Shown piece after piece: positions 52,008 to 60,745 of a stretch of 64,000 nucleotides of DNA. How positions within the stretch are numbered: position 1 is the first letter of the stretch; each line of letters starts with the position of its first letter. The translations under genes and the position numbers were made by a program. Location of the stretch: assembly GCF_001570545.1 (NCBI RefSeq), contig NZ_BBXD01000013.1, forward strand, positions 366,096 through 430,095, written 5' to 3'. The notes beneath the pieces were generated by a model that did no database searches, was not told the origin of the DNA, and saw only the letters and a program-made list of their open reading frames with translations. This stretch comes from Herbidospora mongoliensis (lineage in GTDB: Bacteria > Actinomycetota > Actinomycetes > Streptosporangiales > Streptosporangiaceae).

Positions 52008-53801
52008 TTAACGAAGCAGCGCGGCCAGAGCCGGGTTGTCGATCCCGGCCCCGAGCGTCCGCGCGGAGGCGAGCGCCGTCCGGTCCCCGAGACGGGCGCT
52101 GTGCAGGTGTGCGCGGACCACCCATTCGCGCATGTCACACCGGGCGGCCAGGGACGCGAGCGTGGTCACGAGCGGTCGGGCCCGCTCGTGATCGCCCGTG
52201 TCGAGGGCGCAGGCGATCGTCGCGTCGAGCACGTTGGCGTGCACCCATTGGTAGCGGTCGGGCAGGCGGTTGCAGCTGCTGGACGCCTGGCCGAGCCAGC
52301 GGGCCGCCGAGGCGTGGTCACCCCGGTCGCGGCTGAGCAGACCGAGCCCCCGTGCGGCGGTCCCCTCCCAGCACGGGTCCTCGACCTGGCAGGCCAGCAC
52401 CCAGGCCCGCTCCAGGCCGTCGGCGGCGGCGGCCACGTCGCCCATGCGCAGGTCGATCTCGGCGTGCAGCGCGGTCGGCCATGGCAGAAAGGCCATCCAG
52501 CGCTGCTCCTCGGTCAGCTCCAGCGACTGTTTGAGCACCGTGTGCGCCTGCGATCGTTCGTCGCGCATCAGATGGACGCGGCCGAGGATCGACAGGGACC
52601 ACGCGTGCTGCTTGTGGTCGCCGCAGCGGGCGGCCCGTTCGACCGACTCCTCCAGGTGCCCGATCGCGGCCGGGTAGTCGCCCTGGTCGGAGGTGTTCTG
52701 GCCGAGCACGCCGCGGATCGCGGCCATCTCGGCGTCGGTCTCCGCCATCGCGGCGGCCTTGGTCAGCCAGGTGGTGGCCGCCAACCGGCGGCCCGCCTTG
52801 ACCTCGACGAAGCCGAGTTCCCGCTGGGCCGTCACCGCGACCGAGCGTTCGCCCGAGGCGACCGCCATGACGATCGCCTCGTGCAGCGCGAGTGAGCCTT
52901 CTTCGTCCCGCCCCTGCAGGGCGTGCACCAGGGCGCCGCCGAGCGCGCAGTAGGCCCGCGCCTTCAGCGCCGCGTCACCCGTACGGGACGCCTCGGCGAC
53001 CGCCGTGCGCAGACATTGGACGCCCGCCGCGACGGCGCCGGCCGCGATGGCGGCCCGCCCCGCGTGGAGCTGGCTGATCGCGGCCGCCCGCCCGCTGAGC
53101 GGCGGCAGCATCGGTGAGCCGGAGCCGATCGACGTGGCCTCCCGCAGCGCGGGTGACGTCTTCACGCCCAGCTCGCGCCGCATCAGGTCTTCGCACACGG
53201 CGACCTGCTTCAGCGCGGCCGCGCGGTCTCCGGCCATGGTGAGGCCGCGGACCAGCAGCTCGTGGTTGCCCTCTTCGAGCGGGTTGTTCTCGACCGCCTT
53301 GGCGGCGTACAGAACCGCTTCTTTCGGACGCCCCTCCGCGAGCAGCCGCGCGGCGGCCTGCCGTAACCGGCCCTCGATCATCGCCGAGACACGGTGCCGG
53401 GCCACCAGGAGCCACGACTCGAACTCGTGGGACGACGCCAGGTTCACACCCTCGAGCAGCTCTCCCCCGAGTTCCAGCAGCGGCGCGGGTTCCCCGTCCT
53501 GATCGAGGAGAACCAGCACATCCACGGTTACGCCCGGGCCGAAATCGGTCCGCACCGGGTCGCCGGAGAACGACTCCCGCAGGCCCAGGGCGCGGCGCAG
53601 TTCGGCCAGCGTCCAGCGCAGCGCGCCCAGCGGATCGTCGGCGTCGCCGAACAGCAGTTCGGCGAGGCGCCTGCGGCTGGGCGGGCGTTCGGCCAGCAGC
53701 AGATAGGCGAGCAGGGCCCACGCCTTCCGGCCGCGTGGCGACTTCGCCGCCTCGCCGCCGATCTCGACGACCGGCGGTCCGAGCAGCCGGATCGACACCA
53801 T
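52008..53801 (-). CDS. SARP/BTAD-type transcriptional regulator with TPR region
   Basis: A 597-residue regulator. Residues 1-90 form an OmpR-like winged helix (IRLLGPPVVEIGGEAAKSPR, AWALLAYLLLAERPPSRRRL, ALRWTLAELRRALGL); 95-245 a bacterial transcriptional activation domain (LASSHEFESWLLVARHRVSA, LYAAKAVENNPLEEGNHELL); the rest is a chain of TPR-like helix pairs. Large SARP-like proteins typically switch on neighbouring biosynthetic clusters. ATG 53801 is preceded by AAGGAG. Confidence 0.9.
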   Translation of the reverse strand: MVSIRLLGPPVVEIGGEAAKSPRGRKAWALLAYLLLAERPPSRRRLAELLFGDADDPLGALRWTLAELRRALGLRESFSGDPVRTDFGPGVTVDVLVLLDQDGEPAPLLELGGELLEGVNLASSHEFESWLLVARHRVSAMIEGRLRQAAARLLAEGRPKEAVLYAAKAVENNPLEEGNHELLVRGLTMAGDRAAALKQVAVCEDLMRRELGVKTSPALREATSIGSGSPMLPPLSGRAAAISQLHAGRAAIAAGAVAAGVQCLRTAVAEASRTGDAALKARAYCALGGALVHALQGRDEEGSLALHEAIVMAVASGERSVAVTAQRELGFVEVKAGRRLAATTWLTKAAAMAETDAEMAAIRGVLGQNTSDQGDYPAAIGHLEESVERAARCGDHKQHAWSLSILGRVHLMRDERSQAHTVLKQSLELTEEQRWMAFLPWPTALHAEIDLRMGDVAAAADGLERAWVLACQVEDPCWEGTAARGLGLLSRDRGDHASAARWLGQASSSCNRLPDRYQWVHANVLDATIACALDTGDHERARPLVTTLASLAARCDMREWVVRAHLHSARLGDRTALASARTLGAGIDNPALAALLR

Positions 53802-53826
53802 GTGCCCTGCTCCTTCCTGCACGGTC

Positions 53827-54042
53827 CTAGCCGGCGGCCAGTCTCCGGACGTCTTCAGTGGTCAGCGGCTGGCCGCCGATCCCCCAGTTCCCGCTCTTGA
53901 CCTCGTCGATGACGACCCAGGTGACCTGGCGCATGTTCTCGCCCTCGATGGCCACCATGGCCTCGGTCAGCGACGTCACGATCTCCGTCTTCTGCTTGTC
54001 GGAGAAGACGCCTTCGATAACTTTCACATTGATGAGTGGCAT
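53827..54042 (-). CDS. 4-oxalocrotonate tautomerase-family protein
   Basis: A 71-residue tautomerase with catalytic Pro2 exposed after Met removal (MPLINVKVIEGVFSDKQKTE), then VTSLTEAMVAIEGENMRQVT and the terminal WGIGGQPLTTEDV loop. Members catalyse keto-enol or related proton shifts on small acids as hexamers. In the convergent group with rhodanese and SARP genes; a role in the NRPS pathway is possible. Confidence 0.9.
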   Translation of the reverse strand: MPLINVKVIEGVFSDKQKTEIVTSLTEAMVAIEGENMRQVTWVVIDEVKSGNWGIGGQPLTTEDVRRLAAG

Positions 54043-54058
54043 TGGCCCAGTTCCACTT

Positions 54059-54445
54059 TCACTTCTCGTTGGTGATGGGACGCCCCGCGTCCTTCCAGGC
54101 CTTGAGCCCGCCGTCGAGGTGGGCCACGTCCTGGTAACCGAGGGTCTGCAGCGTGTGCGCCGCCAGCGCCGACCGTCCGCCCGAAGCGCAGAACAGGATC
54201 GTCGCCCGTGCCGGGTCGAACTCGGCCCGGTGATACGGACTGCCCGGGTCGGCGTAGAACTCGAGCATCCCCCTGGGAGCGAGGACGGCCCCCGGGATGG
54301 TCCCCTCCTTCTCGACTTCCCCCGGCTCCCGCAGGTCAACCAGCGTGACGTCGCCGGCGTCGACCGCCTTGGCCACCTCTTCTGCCGACATGTTGTTGAT
54401 TCCCGCCCGTGCCTGGGCGATCAGGTCCTTCACTGACTCGCTCAC
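54059..54445 (-). CDS. Rhodanese-like sulfurtransferase
   Basis: A 128-residue single-domain rhodanese: MSAEEVAKAVDAGDVTLVDL, REPGEVEKEGTIPGAVLAPR and active-site loop FCASGGRSALAA with the persulfide Cys, ending LDGGLKAWKDAGRP. It may carry sulfur to an acceptor or detoxify cyanide. GTG 54445 follows GGGGGAC. First gene of the minus-strand group next to the NRPS. Confidence 0.93.
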   Translation of the reverse strand: MSESVKDLIAQARAGINNMSAEEVAKAVDAGDVTLVDLREPGEVEKEGTIPGAVLAPRGMLEFYADPGSPYHRAEFDPARATILFCASGGRSALAAHTLQTLGYQDVAHLDGGLKAWKDAGRPITNEK

Positions 54446-54565
54446 GGTGTCCCCCTCATTGGACGTCGTCGTCGTATGTCCACGACTATCCGCTGGGGCC
54501 GTGTGAGGGACCGTGTGCGTTTTCCGCGGGTTTCCGGATCGACCGAATCGTGACCGTGCGTACCC

Positions 54566-56545
54566 ATGGACCGCTCATATCATGAGGTCGTGAACGCGGA
54601 GCCTGGCATACCGGCGCAGATCGACGACTACCGCATCCTCCACCGCATCGGACACGGCGGCCAGGGTTCGGTCTTCCGCGCCGAAGACCCCCACGGCACC
54701 CCGGTCGCGCTCAAGGTCATCCACGACGAGTTATCCAAGGACCCCGACCACCGGCGGCGCTTCCTGCGCGAGGTCGAGCTGGCCCGCAGGGTGGCTCCCT
54801 TCTGCACCGCCCGTGTTCTCGACGTGGGCGTTCTGGGCGACCGGCCCTACATCGTGAGCGAATTCGTGCCGGGGACCTCGCTGCACCACGTCGTCCAGAA
54901 GGAGGGCCCCCGCTCGGGCGGCGGCCTCGAACGCCTGGCCGTGGCCACCGCCACCGCGCTGGCGGCCATCCACCGGGCCGGGATCGTGCACCGCGACTTC
55001 AAGCCGAGCAACGTGCTGATGGGCCCGGAGGGCCCGGTCGTGATCGACTTCGGCATCTCCCGCGCCCTCGACCACACGGCGACGATGTCCGGATCGATCG
55101 GTACGCCCGGCTACATGGCCCCCGAGCAGATCGAGAACGGCGAGGTGACGCCCGCCGCCGACGTGTTCGCGTGGGCGGCGACGATGGTCTTCGCAGCCAC
55201 CGGTAAGCGCGCCTTCCCCGGTGACACGGTGCCCCAGCTGATCAACGCCATCATGAACCGGCCACCGGTGCTGACCGGCGTCCCCTCCGGGCTGCGCCCG
55301 CTGATCGAGCAGGCCCTGAACAAGAACCCGGCCCTGCGGCCGACGGCCGCCGAACTGGTGAAGAACCTGACGGGCGACGAGTTCCACGTCGAGACGGCGC
55401 CGCTACCCCCCACACCGCCACCGCCTCCCGTCAAGAAGAGCCGGCGGCCGGCCTGGCTGGCCGCCGCCCTCGCGGTCGTGGTCGCCGGAGGGGTCCTCAC
55501 CTGGCAGTTCTGGCCTGACGCCGACGACTCGGCGACCGGTGAGGGCACCAAGATCACGACCTCGCTGACACCCGCGCCCGTGACGTTCGGGAAGCCGGTG
55601 GGCGACCCCATCGAGGTCCAGGAGAACGACGTCCGCGCCGTCGCCCTCACCGAGATCGGCGGCAGGACCGTGGTCGTGAGCGGCGGCGACGACAACACGG
55701 TCCGGGTCACCGATCTCAACACCCGTGAAGAGCTCTACGCCATGCCCGGTCACGAGAAGTGGGTCAGGGGCGTGGCCACCGGCAACCTCGACGGCGCCGA
55801 GATCGCCGTCACGGCGGGCGACGACGGCACCGTGCGCCTGTGGGACCTGCGCAAGGGCACCCAGTGGAGCAACTCGATGCTCGGCCACGACGGCGGGGTC
55901 AAGTGCGTCGCCCTCGGCACGGTCGACGGCGCGCTCGTCGCGGTCGCCGGCGGCGAAGACGGCACCATCCGGGTCTGGGACATCCACTCCGGCGAACAGG
56001 TCGGCGAACCCATGACCGGCCACGAGGGCACCGTCTGGGGCGTCGGCCTGGCCGAGGTCGACGGCGCCCCCGTCGTCGTCAGCACCGGTGACGACAAGAC
56101 GGTCCGCGTCTGGGACCTCAGCACCCGTCAGCAGATCGGCGAACCCATGACCGGCCACGAAGGATGGGCCCGCTCGGTCGCCATCGGCACCCTTGACGGC
56201 AAGCCCATCGCGATCACCGGCGGCAGCGACAAGACCGCCCGGATCTGGGACCTGACGACCCGCACCAGCATCGGCAGCCCGCTGACCGGCCACACCAGCT
56301 GGATCTGGTCGGTCGCCTTCGCCGAGATCGGCGGAAAGCCGGTCGTGGTGACCGCCAGCGAAGACAAGACCGTCCGCGTCTGGGACCTGACGACCAGCAC
56401 CGAGATCGGCGCACCTCTGGAAGGCCACACCGACCGCGTCTGGACCGTGGCGGTCGGAACGGTCGCCGGAAAGCAGGTCGCCGTCAGCGGCGGCCGCGAC
56501 GAGACCATCCGCATGTGGGACCTGCAGCCCCCGCTGCCCGGCTGA
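54566..56545 (+). CDS. Ser/Thr protein kinase with transmembrane anchor and WD40 propeller
   Basis: A 659-residue protein. Kinase domain (about 20-275): glycine loop GHGGQGSVF, Lys in VALKVIHDEL, catalytic HRDFKPSNVL (Phe for the usual Leu), DFG in VVIDFGISRA, APE in GYMAPEQIEN. A Pro-rich linker, then one helix (PAWLAAALAVVVAGGVLTWQ) at about 297-316. Outside, seven WD40 blades ending VRVTDL, VRLWDL, IRVWDI, VRVWDL, ARIWDL, VRVWDL, IRMWDL make one full propeller. Probably senses an extracytoplasmic ligand or protein. GTG 54590 is an alternative start. Confidence 0.94.
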   Translation: MDRSYHEVVNAEPGIPAQIDDYRILHRIGHGGQGSVFRAEDPHGTPVALKVIHDELSKDPDHRRRFLREVELARRVAPFCTARVLDVGVLGDRPYIVSEFVPGTSLHHVVQKEGPRSGGGLERLAVATATALAAIHRAGIVHRDFKPSNVLMGPEGPVVIDFGISRALDHTATMSGSIGTPGYMAPEQIENGEVTPAADVFAWAATMVFAATGKRAFPGDTVPQLINAIMNRPPVLTGVPSGLRPLIEQALNKNPALRPTAAELVKNLTGDEFHVETAPLPPTPPPPPVKKSRRPAWLAAALAVVVAGGVLTWQFWPDADDSATGEGTKITTSLTPAPVTFGKPVGDPIEVQENDVRAVALTEIGGRTVVVSGGDDNTVRVTDLNTREELYAMPGHEKWVRGVATGNLDGAEIAVTAGDDGTVRLWDLRKGTQWSNSMLGHDGGVKCVALGTVDGALVAVAGGEDGTIRVWDIHSGEQVGEPMTGHEGTVWGVGLAEVDGAPVVVSTGDDKTVRVWDLSTRQQIGEPMTGHEGWARSVAIGTLDGKPIAITGGSDKTARIWDLTTRTSIGSPLTGHTSWIWSVAFAEIGGKPVVVTASEDKTVRVWDLTTSTEIGAPLEGHTDRVWTVAVGTVAGKQVAVSGGRDETIRMWDLQPPLPG

Positions 56546-56561
56546 CAGCGGGGGCCGAGGG

Positions 56562-57638
56562 TCACTGCGTGGAGGTGTACGTCACGAACGACGCCTGATT
56601 CGCGATCGGCGCCGCCCCCGAGTAGCAGGCGACGTTACGCACGAACGCCGTCCCGCCCGACGTCGCCCAGAGCGACTGCAGGTTGCAGTGTTCCGGCCCC
56701 GGCCCGAAGGCCGTGACCTGCACGTGGTCCATCAGGAACCCGACCCTCGGGAAGGTCACGAGCCGCAGCCCGAGCCCCGCCACCCGCACCGTGTTGACCA
56801 TGCCCTGGGAGTTGTAGTTCACGTCCGCGGGAACCGGCGCGTAGGGCCCCGGGTTGGCCGGCACGTTGTCGAACGTGTACGCGAAGTTCGCCGGCGGCAA
56901 CCCCCGCCCGACGAGGTTGCGTTCCTTCTGGTACGTCAGCGAGAACCCGCTGTGCTGAGGTGCGTTCACCGCGTTGAAGCACCGCACCTCGACCTGTTGC
57001 GCCCCCGGCACCGGCGCCCAGGCCGACACCTTGCACCGCGCGGGCGCGGTGTCGTTCTGCGCCGTGACCTGGAGGTTCCCCGCCTGCGCGGCCGACCCGA
57101 GCCCAGGCAGGACCACCTTGTACCAGCCGACCCCCAGAACGGTGACAGAGTTGATCGCCCCCGCCGAGTTGTACTGGGAGGCGATGCCGGCGTTGTAGTG
57201 CACGTACCCGAACCTGGCCGTCGCCGGAGCAACGATGGACCCGGAACTCTCCGAGTACGACACCGTGAACGGCACGAACGCCGGAGCCCCGCCGAACGCG
57301 TGACACCGGACGGTGACCACCTCGTCGGGCAGGACGGGCGTCCACTTCCAGGCCTGGCAGATGTGCGGCGTCGTCGCGACAGCCGTGACGTGCACGACGC
57401 CCCGAGGCCCCCCGATCTGCGGGAACCGCACGAACGTCTCCCCGGGCACCCCCGGCGTGACGGTGACGTTGAACGCTCCCGACCAGCTCCCGGCCTGGTG
57501 GCTGAGGACGGGCACTCCGGCCGAGACGTTCACGAAGGCGTAGCCCCAGCGATTGGGGACGGCCGCCTGAGCAGGGGCGACCTGGACGAGGCCCAGGACG
57601 AGGACCAGCGAGAAAAGGATTCGGGGTAATCGCGACAC
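56562..57638 (-). CDS. Secreted protein with three repeats, unknown function
   Basis: A 358-residue protein from GTG 57638 (AAAGGA upstream). Signal peptide LPRILFSLVLVLGLVQVAPA with cleavage near QAA. The mature chain consists of three related units of about 105 residues, each starting with an aromatic-Gly/Ala-Tyr strand (WGYAFVN, FGYVHYN, FAYTFDN), carrying V.V.G.G...V.FP/LP in the middle and a Cys pair (HICQAW..VRCHAF, ARCKVSAW..VRCFNA, EHCNLQSLW..VACYSG). Each unit probably has one disulfide. No family is recognised; a surface or matrix protein is plausible. Confidence 0.82.
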   Translation of the reverse strand: MSRLPRILFSLVLVLGLVQVAPAQAAVPNRWGYAFVNVSAGVPVLSHQAGSWSGAFNVTVTPGVPGETFVRFPQIGGPRGVVHVTAVATTPHICQAWKWTPVLPDEVVTVRCHAFGGAPAFVPFTVSYSESSGSIVAPATARFGYVHYNAGIASQYNSAGAINSVTVLGVGWYKVVLPGLGSAAQAGNLQVTAQNDTAPARCKVSAWAPVPGAQQVEVRCFNAVNAPQHSGFSLTYQKERNLVGRGLPPANFAYTFDNVPANPGPYAPVPADVNYNSQGMVNTVRVAGLGLRLVTFPRVGFLMDHVQVTAFGPGPEHCNLQSLWATSGGTAFVRNVACYSGAAPIANQASFVTYTSTQ

Positions 57639-57802
57639 CGGCAGATTCCTTTCGGAGTGATGGGCGGTCACGCCGATTCATAAACCGGAAATCGCGTCGT
57701 GAGAAGTGGGTGTTCCAACGAGTGGGACGGACGACGTTTTCGTTAGTTTCGTTTCGGGGTAGAGTTTCGCCTGAAACCGACACACGGTGACGGAGGACTC
57801 GG

Positions 57803-58309
57803 ATGGGCGACTCATCGTTGGCCGCCGGTGACGCCAGGACCTTCCTGCCGGAAGAGGATCCTCGTACCCAGGCCGCCATAGTTGATCTGGTGGCAGCGCT
57901 GCACGAGCGAGGACGCGCGGTCGCCGACCGCCCTGCCCTCCTGACCGGCCCAGACGGCTCTCCCCAGCTACCACTGCCCCTGCCGCTCTACGAGGCGCTG
58001 CTCAAAGTGGCCGAAGCGCTGTCACAGGGCCTGGCCGTGACGGTCGCACCGCAGCACATGACCATGTCGACTTACGAAGCCGCCGAACTCCTGGGAATCT
58101 CCCGGCCCACCCTCGTCAAACTCCTCGAAAGCGAGGAGATCCCTTATCAGCGCGCCACCGACCGCCCCGGCGCGCATCGGCGAGTAAAGCTACAAGATGT
58201 CCTCATTTATCAGGAAAAGCGTCGCACTGAGCGGCGCAGACTTCTGAACGAACTCACCCAGGAATCCATAGGTTCCGGCATGTACGACAAACCGGCAAAC
58301 GAGTTCTAA
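57803..58309 (+). CDS. Helix-turn-helix (excisionase-like) antitoxin
   Basis: A 168-residue protein. The N-terminal half is helical (RTQAAIVDLVAALHERGRAV, LYEALLKVAEALSQGLAVTV); residues about 88-140 form an excisionase/MerR-like winged helix (MSTYEAAELLGISRPTLVKL, LESEEIPYQRATDRPGAHRR) typical of antitoxins partnered with PIN toxins. It is followed 35 nt later by a PIN protein. Likely binds its own promoter with the toxin. Confidence 0.87.
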   Translation: MGDSSLAAGDARTFLPEEDPRTQAAIVDLVAALHERGRAVADRPALLTGPDGSPQLPLPLPLYEALLKVAEALSQGLAVTVAPQHMTMSTYEAAELLGISRPTLVKLLESEEIPYQRATDRPGAHRRVKLQDVLIYQEKRRTERRRLLNELTQESIGSGMYDKPANEF

Positions 58310-58344
58310 CACATTTTTACCGACTCAATACTTATGCTGTCAGC

Positions 58345-58911
58345 GTGCCATTTTCCGCCATCCTGGACGCATGCGTGTTGTACCCGAATGTCCTGCGCGA
58401 CACCCTGCTCCGGGTCGCCGAGGCCAGCGCCTACCAACCCCTGTGGAGTGAGCGCATTCTGGCGGAGGCCCGAAAAGCCCTAATAGGAAAAGGCCTCCCG
58501 GAACCAAACGTAAAGCGCACTTTGTCCTTTATGCGGGCCGCATTCCCGGAGGCGATGGTAGAGGGCTGGGAACCGCTGGAGGAATCGATGGGCAACCATG
58601 TCAAAGATCGGCATGTCCTCGCCGCCGCGGTTCGTGGGCACGCCGAGGTGATCGTCACTTTCAACCTCCGCGACTTCACGCCCACCGCCTGCGAAGCATG
58701 GGATGTCGAGGCCCAGCACCCCGATACGTTTCTGCTGTACGAGCTGGAGCTCGCCCCGGCCGTCATCCTCAACGTGCTGGAGGAGCAGGCCGCGGCGACC
58801 GGCAAGCCGCCGTACCCGGCGATGAGTCTGGACGACGTCCTCGCATCACTGGAGAACTGTGGAGCCCCTGTTTTCGTCTCGGAGGTCCGCTCCCGGATCC
58901 GTCGCCGTTAG
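58345..58911 (+). CDS. PIN-domain toxin (VapC-like ribonuclease)
   Basis: A 188-residue PIN protein with catalytic acids Asp8 (AILDACVLYP), Glu36/Glu41 (LWSERILAEARKAL), Asp88 (NHVKDRHVLAAA) and Asp110 (VTFNLRDF). PIN toxins cleave RNA. The C-terminal extension from about residue 130 (LLYELELAPAVILNVLEEQA) is longer than in VapC and common to the HTH-partnered PIN group. The start is GTG 58345. Confidence 0.88.
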   Translation: MPFSAILDACVLYPNVLRDTLLRVAEASAYQPLWSERILAEARKALIGKGLPEPNVKRTLSFMRAAFPEAMVEGWEPLEESMGNHVKDRHVLAAAVRGHAEVIVTFNLRDFTPTACEAWDVEAQHPDTFLLYELELAPAVILNVLEEQAAATGKPPYPAMSLDDVLASLENCGAPVFVSEVRSRIRRR

Positions 58912-60041
58912 CGTGCCAGACCTCGTGCGATCACTAGTCGCTGGATCTGGTTCGTGCCTTCGAAGATCTGCATGATCTTCGCTTCGCGCATGTATCTCTC
59001 GACCGGGAATTCGCGTGTGTATCCATACCCGCCGAAAACCTGGACAGCGTCCGTCGTCACTTTCATCGCCGCGTCCGTGGCCACCAGTTTCGCCACCGAC
59101 GCCTGCCGTGAGAACGGCAGGTCCGCGTCCTTGCGCCGGGCGGCGTCGATGTAGGTCGCCCGCGCCGAGTCGACGGCGGCGGCCATGTCGGCGAGCAGGA
59201 AGCCGAGCCCCTGGTGGTCGATGATGCGTTTGCCGAACGTGGTCCTCTCCTTCGCGTACGCGACGGCGGCGTCGAGGGCCGCCTGGGCCAAGCCGGTCGC
59301 GCAGGCCGCGATGCCCAGTCGCCCGGAGTCGAGGGCGCTGAACGCGATCTGCAGGCCCTGGCCCTCCGCGCCGATCAGGCGGTCGGCGTCCAGGACGGCG
59401 CCGTCCCAGTGGGCACTCGTCGTCGGTACGGCGTGCAGGCCCATCTTCTCTTCTGGCCTGCCGAACGTCAGGCCGTCGACCTGGCCGGGCGCCAGGAAAC
59501 AAGAGATCGACTTCTCGCCCGTCCGCGCGAACAGCGCGTAGAAGTCGGCCTTGCCGCCGTGCGTGATCCAGGCCTTCGCACCGTTGATCTCGTAGCCGTC
59601 GGGAACCCGCGTCGCCCGGCAGGTCAATGCCGCGGCGTCGGAGCCCGCCTGGGGTTCGGACAGGCTGTAGCCGCCGACGAGGTCGCCCGCGAGCATGTCC
59701 GGAAGCCAGCGGTCGATCTGTTCGGGGGTCCCGAACCTCGCCAAGGGATGACACGACAGCGAATGCACGCTCACGGCGACGGCCACGGAGGCCCACCGTG
59801 CGGCGAGTTCTTCGAGTATCTGCAAATAGACCTCGTAGGGCTGACCGCCTCCGCCGAACTCCTCCGGGTAAGGAAGGCTCAGCAGGCCGGCGCCGCCGAG
59901 GGTGGCGAAAAGGCCCTCAGGGTAGGTCTCGGCGCGCTCGTGCCGGTCCACGATGGGCAGCAGTTCTTTGTCCGCCACCTCGCGGGTGAGGTCGAGCAGG
60001 TCACGTGCCTCCGGAGTGGGGAGGAGTCGGTCGACGGCCAC
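58908..60041 (-). CDS. Acyl-CoA dehydrogenase
   Basis: A 377-residue FAD enzyme of normal length. YSLSEPQAGSDAAALTCRA binds flavin/substrate, VFGGYGYTREFPVERYMREA and KIMQIFEGTNQIQRLVIAR carry the family ends with the catalytic base Glu in EGTN. Oxidises acyl-CoA thioesters to enoyl-CoA, probably in fatty acid or branched-chain amino acid degradation. It overlaps the convergent PIN gene by 4 nt. Confidence 0.96.
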   Translation of the reverse strand: MAVDRLLPTPEARDLLDLTREVADKELLPIVDRHERAETYPEGLFATLGGAGLLSLPYPEEFGGGGQPYEVYLQILEELAARWASVAVAVSVHSLSCHPLARFGTPEQIDRWLPDMLAGDLVGGYSLSEPQAGSDAAALTCRATRVPDGYEINGAKAWITHGGKADFYALFARTGEKSISCFLAPGQVDGLTFGRPEEKMGLHAVPTTSAHWDGAVLDADRLIGAEGQGLQIAFSALDSGRLGIAACATGLAQAALDAAVAYAKERTTFGKRIIDHQGLGFLLADMAAAVDSARATYIDAARRKDADLPFSRQASVAKLVATDAAMKVTTDAVQVFGGYGYTREFPVERYMREAKIMQIFEGTNQIQRLVIARGLAR

Positions 60042-60082
60042 AGGGGTCTCCTGACATCGGTCGCTTTGTCATACCGATGTTC

Positions 60083-60259
60083 TCAGAGCCCGATCCACTC
60101 CCTCGAAGTGGTCATCGCGTCCAGCAGGTTCAGTTGTGGATCGACTCGGCCACGTAACCGGTGACCGCGTCGAGAAGGTGCGTGATCCAGCCGGGGCTGT
60201 GGCGCGGCCTCAGCCATGGCCACGCGTTCGCCCCACCCCTCGGCACCACCGCTCACCAT
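60083..60259 (-). pseudogene. Frameshifted small gene remnant
   Basis: Three consecutive minus-strand segments have actinomycete codon bias but in alternating frames: VSGGAEGWGERVAMAEAA from ATG 60259, then GWITHLLDAVTGYVAESIHN, then LNLLDAMTTSREWIGL to TGA 60083. One extra base after the second piece would fuse it directly to the third. This suggests a small gene of about 58 codons with two frameshifts, or sequence errors. No family is recognised. Confidence 0.3.
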
Positions 60260-60286
60260 GCGGAGATGCGCCGGAGTTCGATTCCT

Positions 60287-60745
60287 TCACCGGGAGAAAA
60301 GGTACCGCTGTGCCCCCGTTGATGGGGGCACGCCAATCGTGATCTCTATCGCGGTAGGTCTCTGTTCGTATTGGGTTCGAGGCGGTGCTCTGGCCCGATG
60401 GTCGGGGGTGGCGGCGATGTCGGCGGAGGTTGGCAGCCGCCATGCGCTGTACACCTGAAGCGGCCGGTTGTCTCTGACCAGAATCACCGGCACGAATTCG
60501 ACGAGCAGATAATTTCTCGTTGTTTTTATTGTGCGTGTCACCGTGGCATCTCCGCCCGGCGCGAGATCGCCGGGCCACCACCGTAGATTGACACGCCCGT
60601 TGATGGTCTCCTCAGTGTCGACCACCACATCCGGCACCGGCGTCTCCGACAGGGCATGAGCTGTACCTGCGGGAACGAACAATCCGATGACGGCGACCGC
60701 GAGCGACACGAGAATCGCCCAAGCTCTGTCGATCAGTCTGCCCAC
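60287..60745 (-). CDS. Small secreted protein of unknown function
   Basis: 152 residues from GTG 60745. A signal peptide (AWAILVSLAVAVIGLFVPAG, cleavage near AHA) precedes a beta-rich part (DVVVDTEETINGRVNLRWWP, GGDATVTRTIKTTRNYLLVE, FVPVILVRDNRPLQVYSAWR). The last 45 residues are low in coding bias and contain a perfect hairpin, so the true C-terminus may have been altered. Two GATAAT boxes (60760-60765, 60777-60782, minus strand) could be -10 elements. Confidence 0.55.
   Translation of the reverse strand: MGRLIDRAWAILVSLAVAVIGLFVPAGTAHALSETPVPDVVVDTEETINGRVNLRWWPGDLAPGGDATVTRTIKTTRNYLLVEFVPVILVRDNRPLQVYSAWRLPTSADIAATPDHRARAPPRTQYEQRPTAIEITIGVPPSTGAQRYLFSR
60310..60331. terminator. Hairpin GTGCCCCC/GGGGGCAC
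   Basis: A perfect 8-bp stem with 6-nt loop. On the minus strand a CCTTTTCTCC run follows 8 nt later, so it may terminate transcription of the small secreted-protein gene, within whose predicted 3' end it lies. Confidence 0.4.

Noticed and set aside
52008..53801. SARP-like protein as a gas-sensor or kinase-linked regulator
   Set aside because: Only winged-helix, BTAD and TPR segments are visible; no kinase, ATPase or PAS motifs.
60240..60300. tRNA-like T-arm GGAGTTCGATTCC
   Set aside because: The T-loop string is tRNA-like, but the T stem does not pair, and no acceptor, D or anticodon arms could be built around it.
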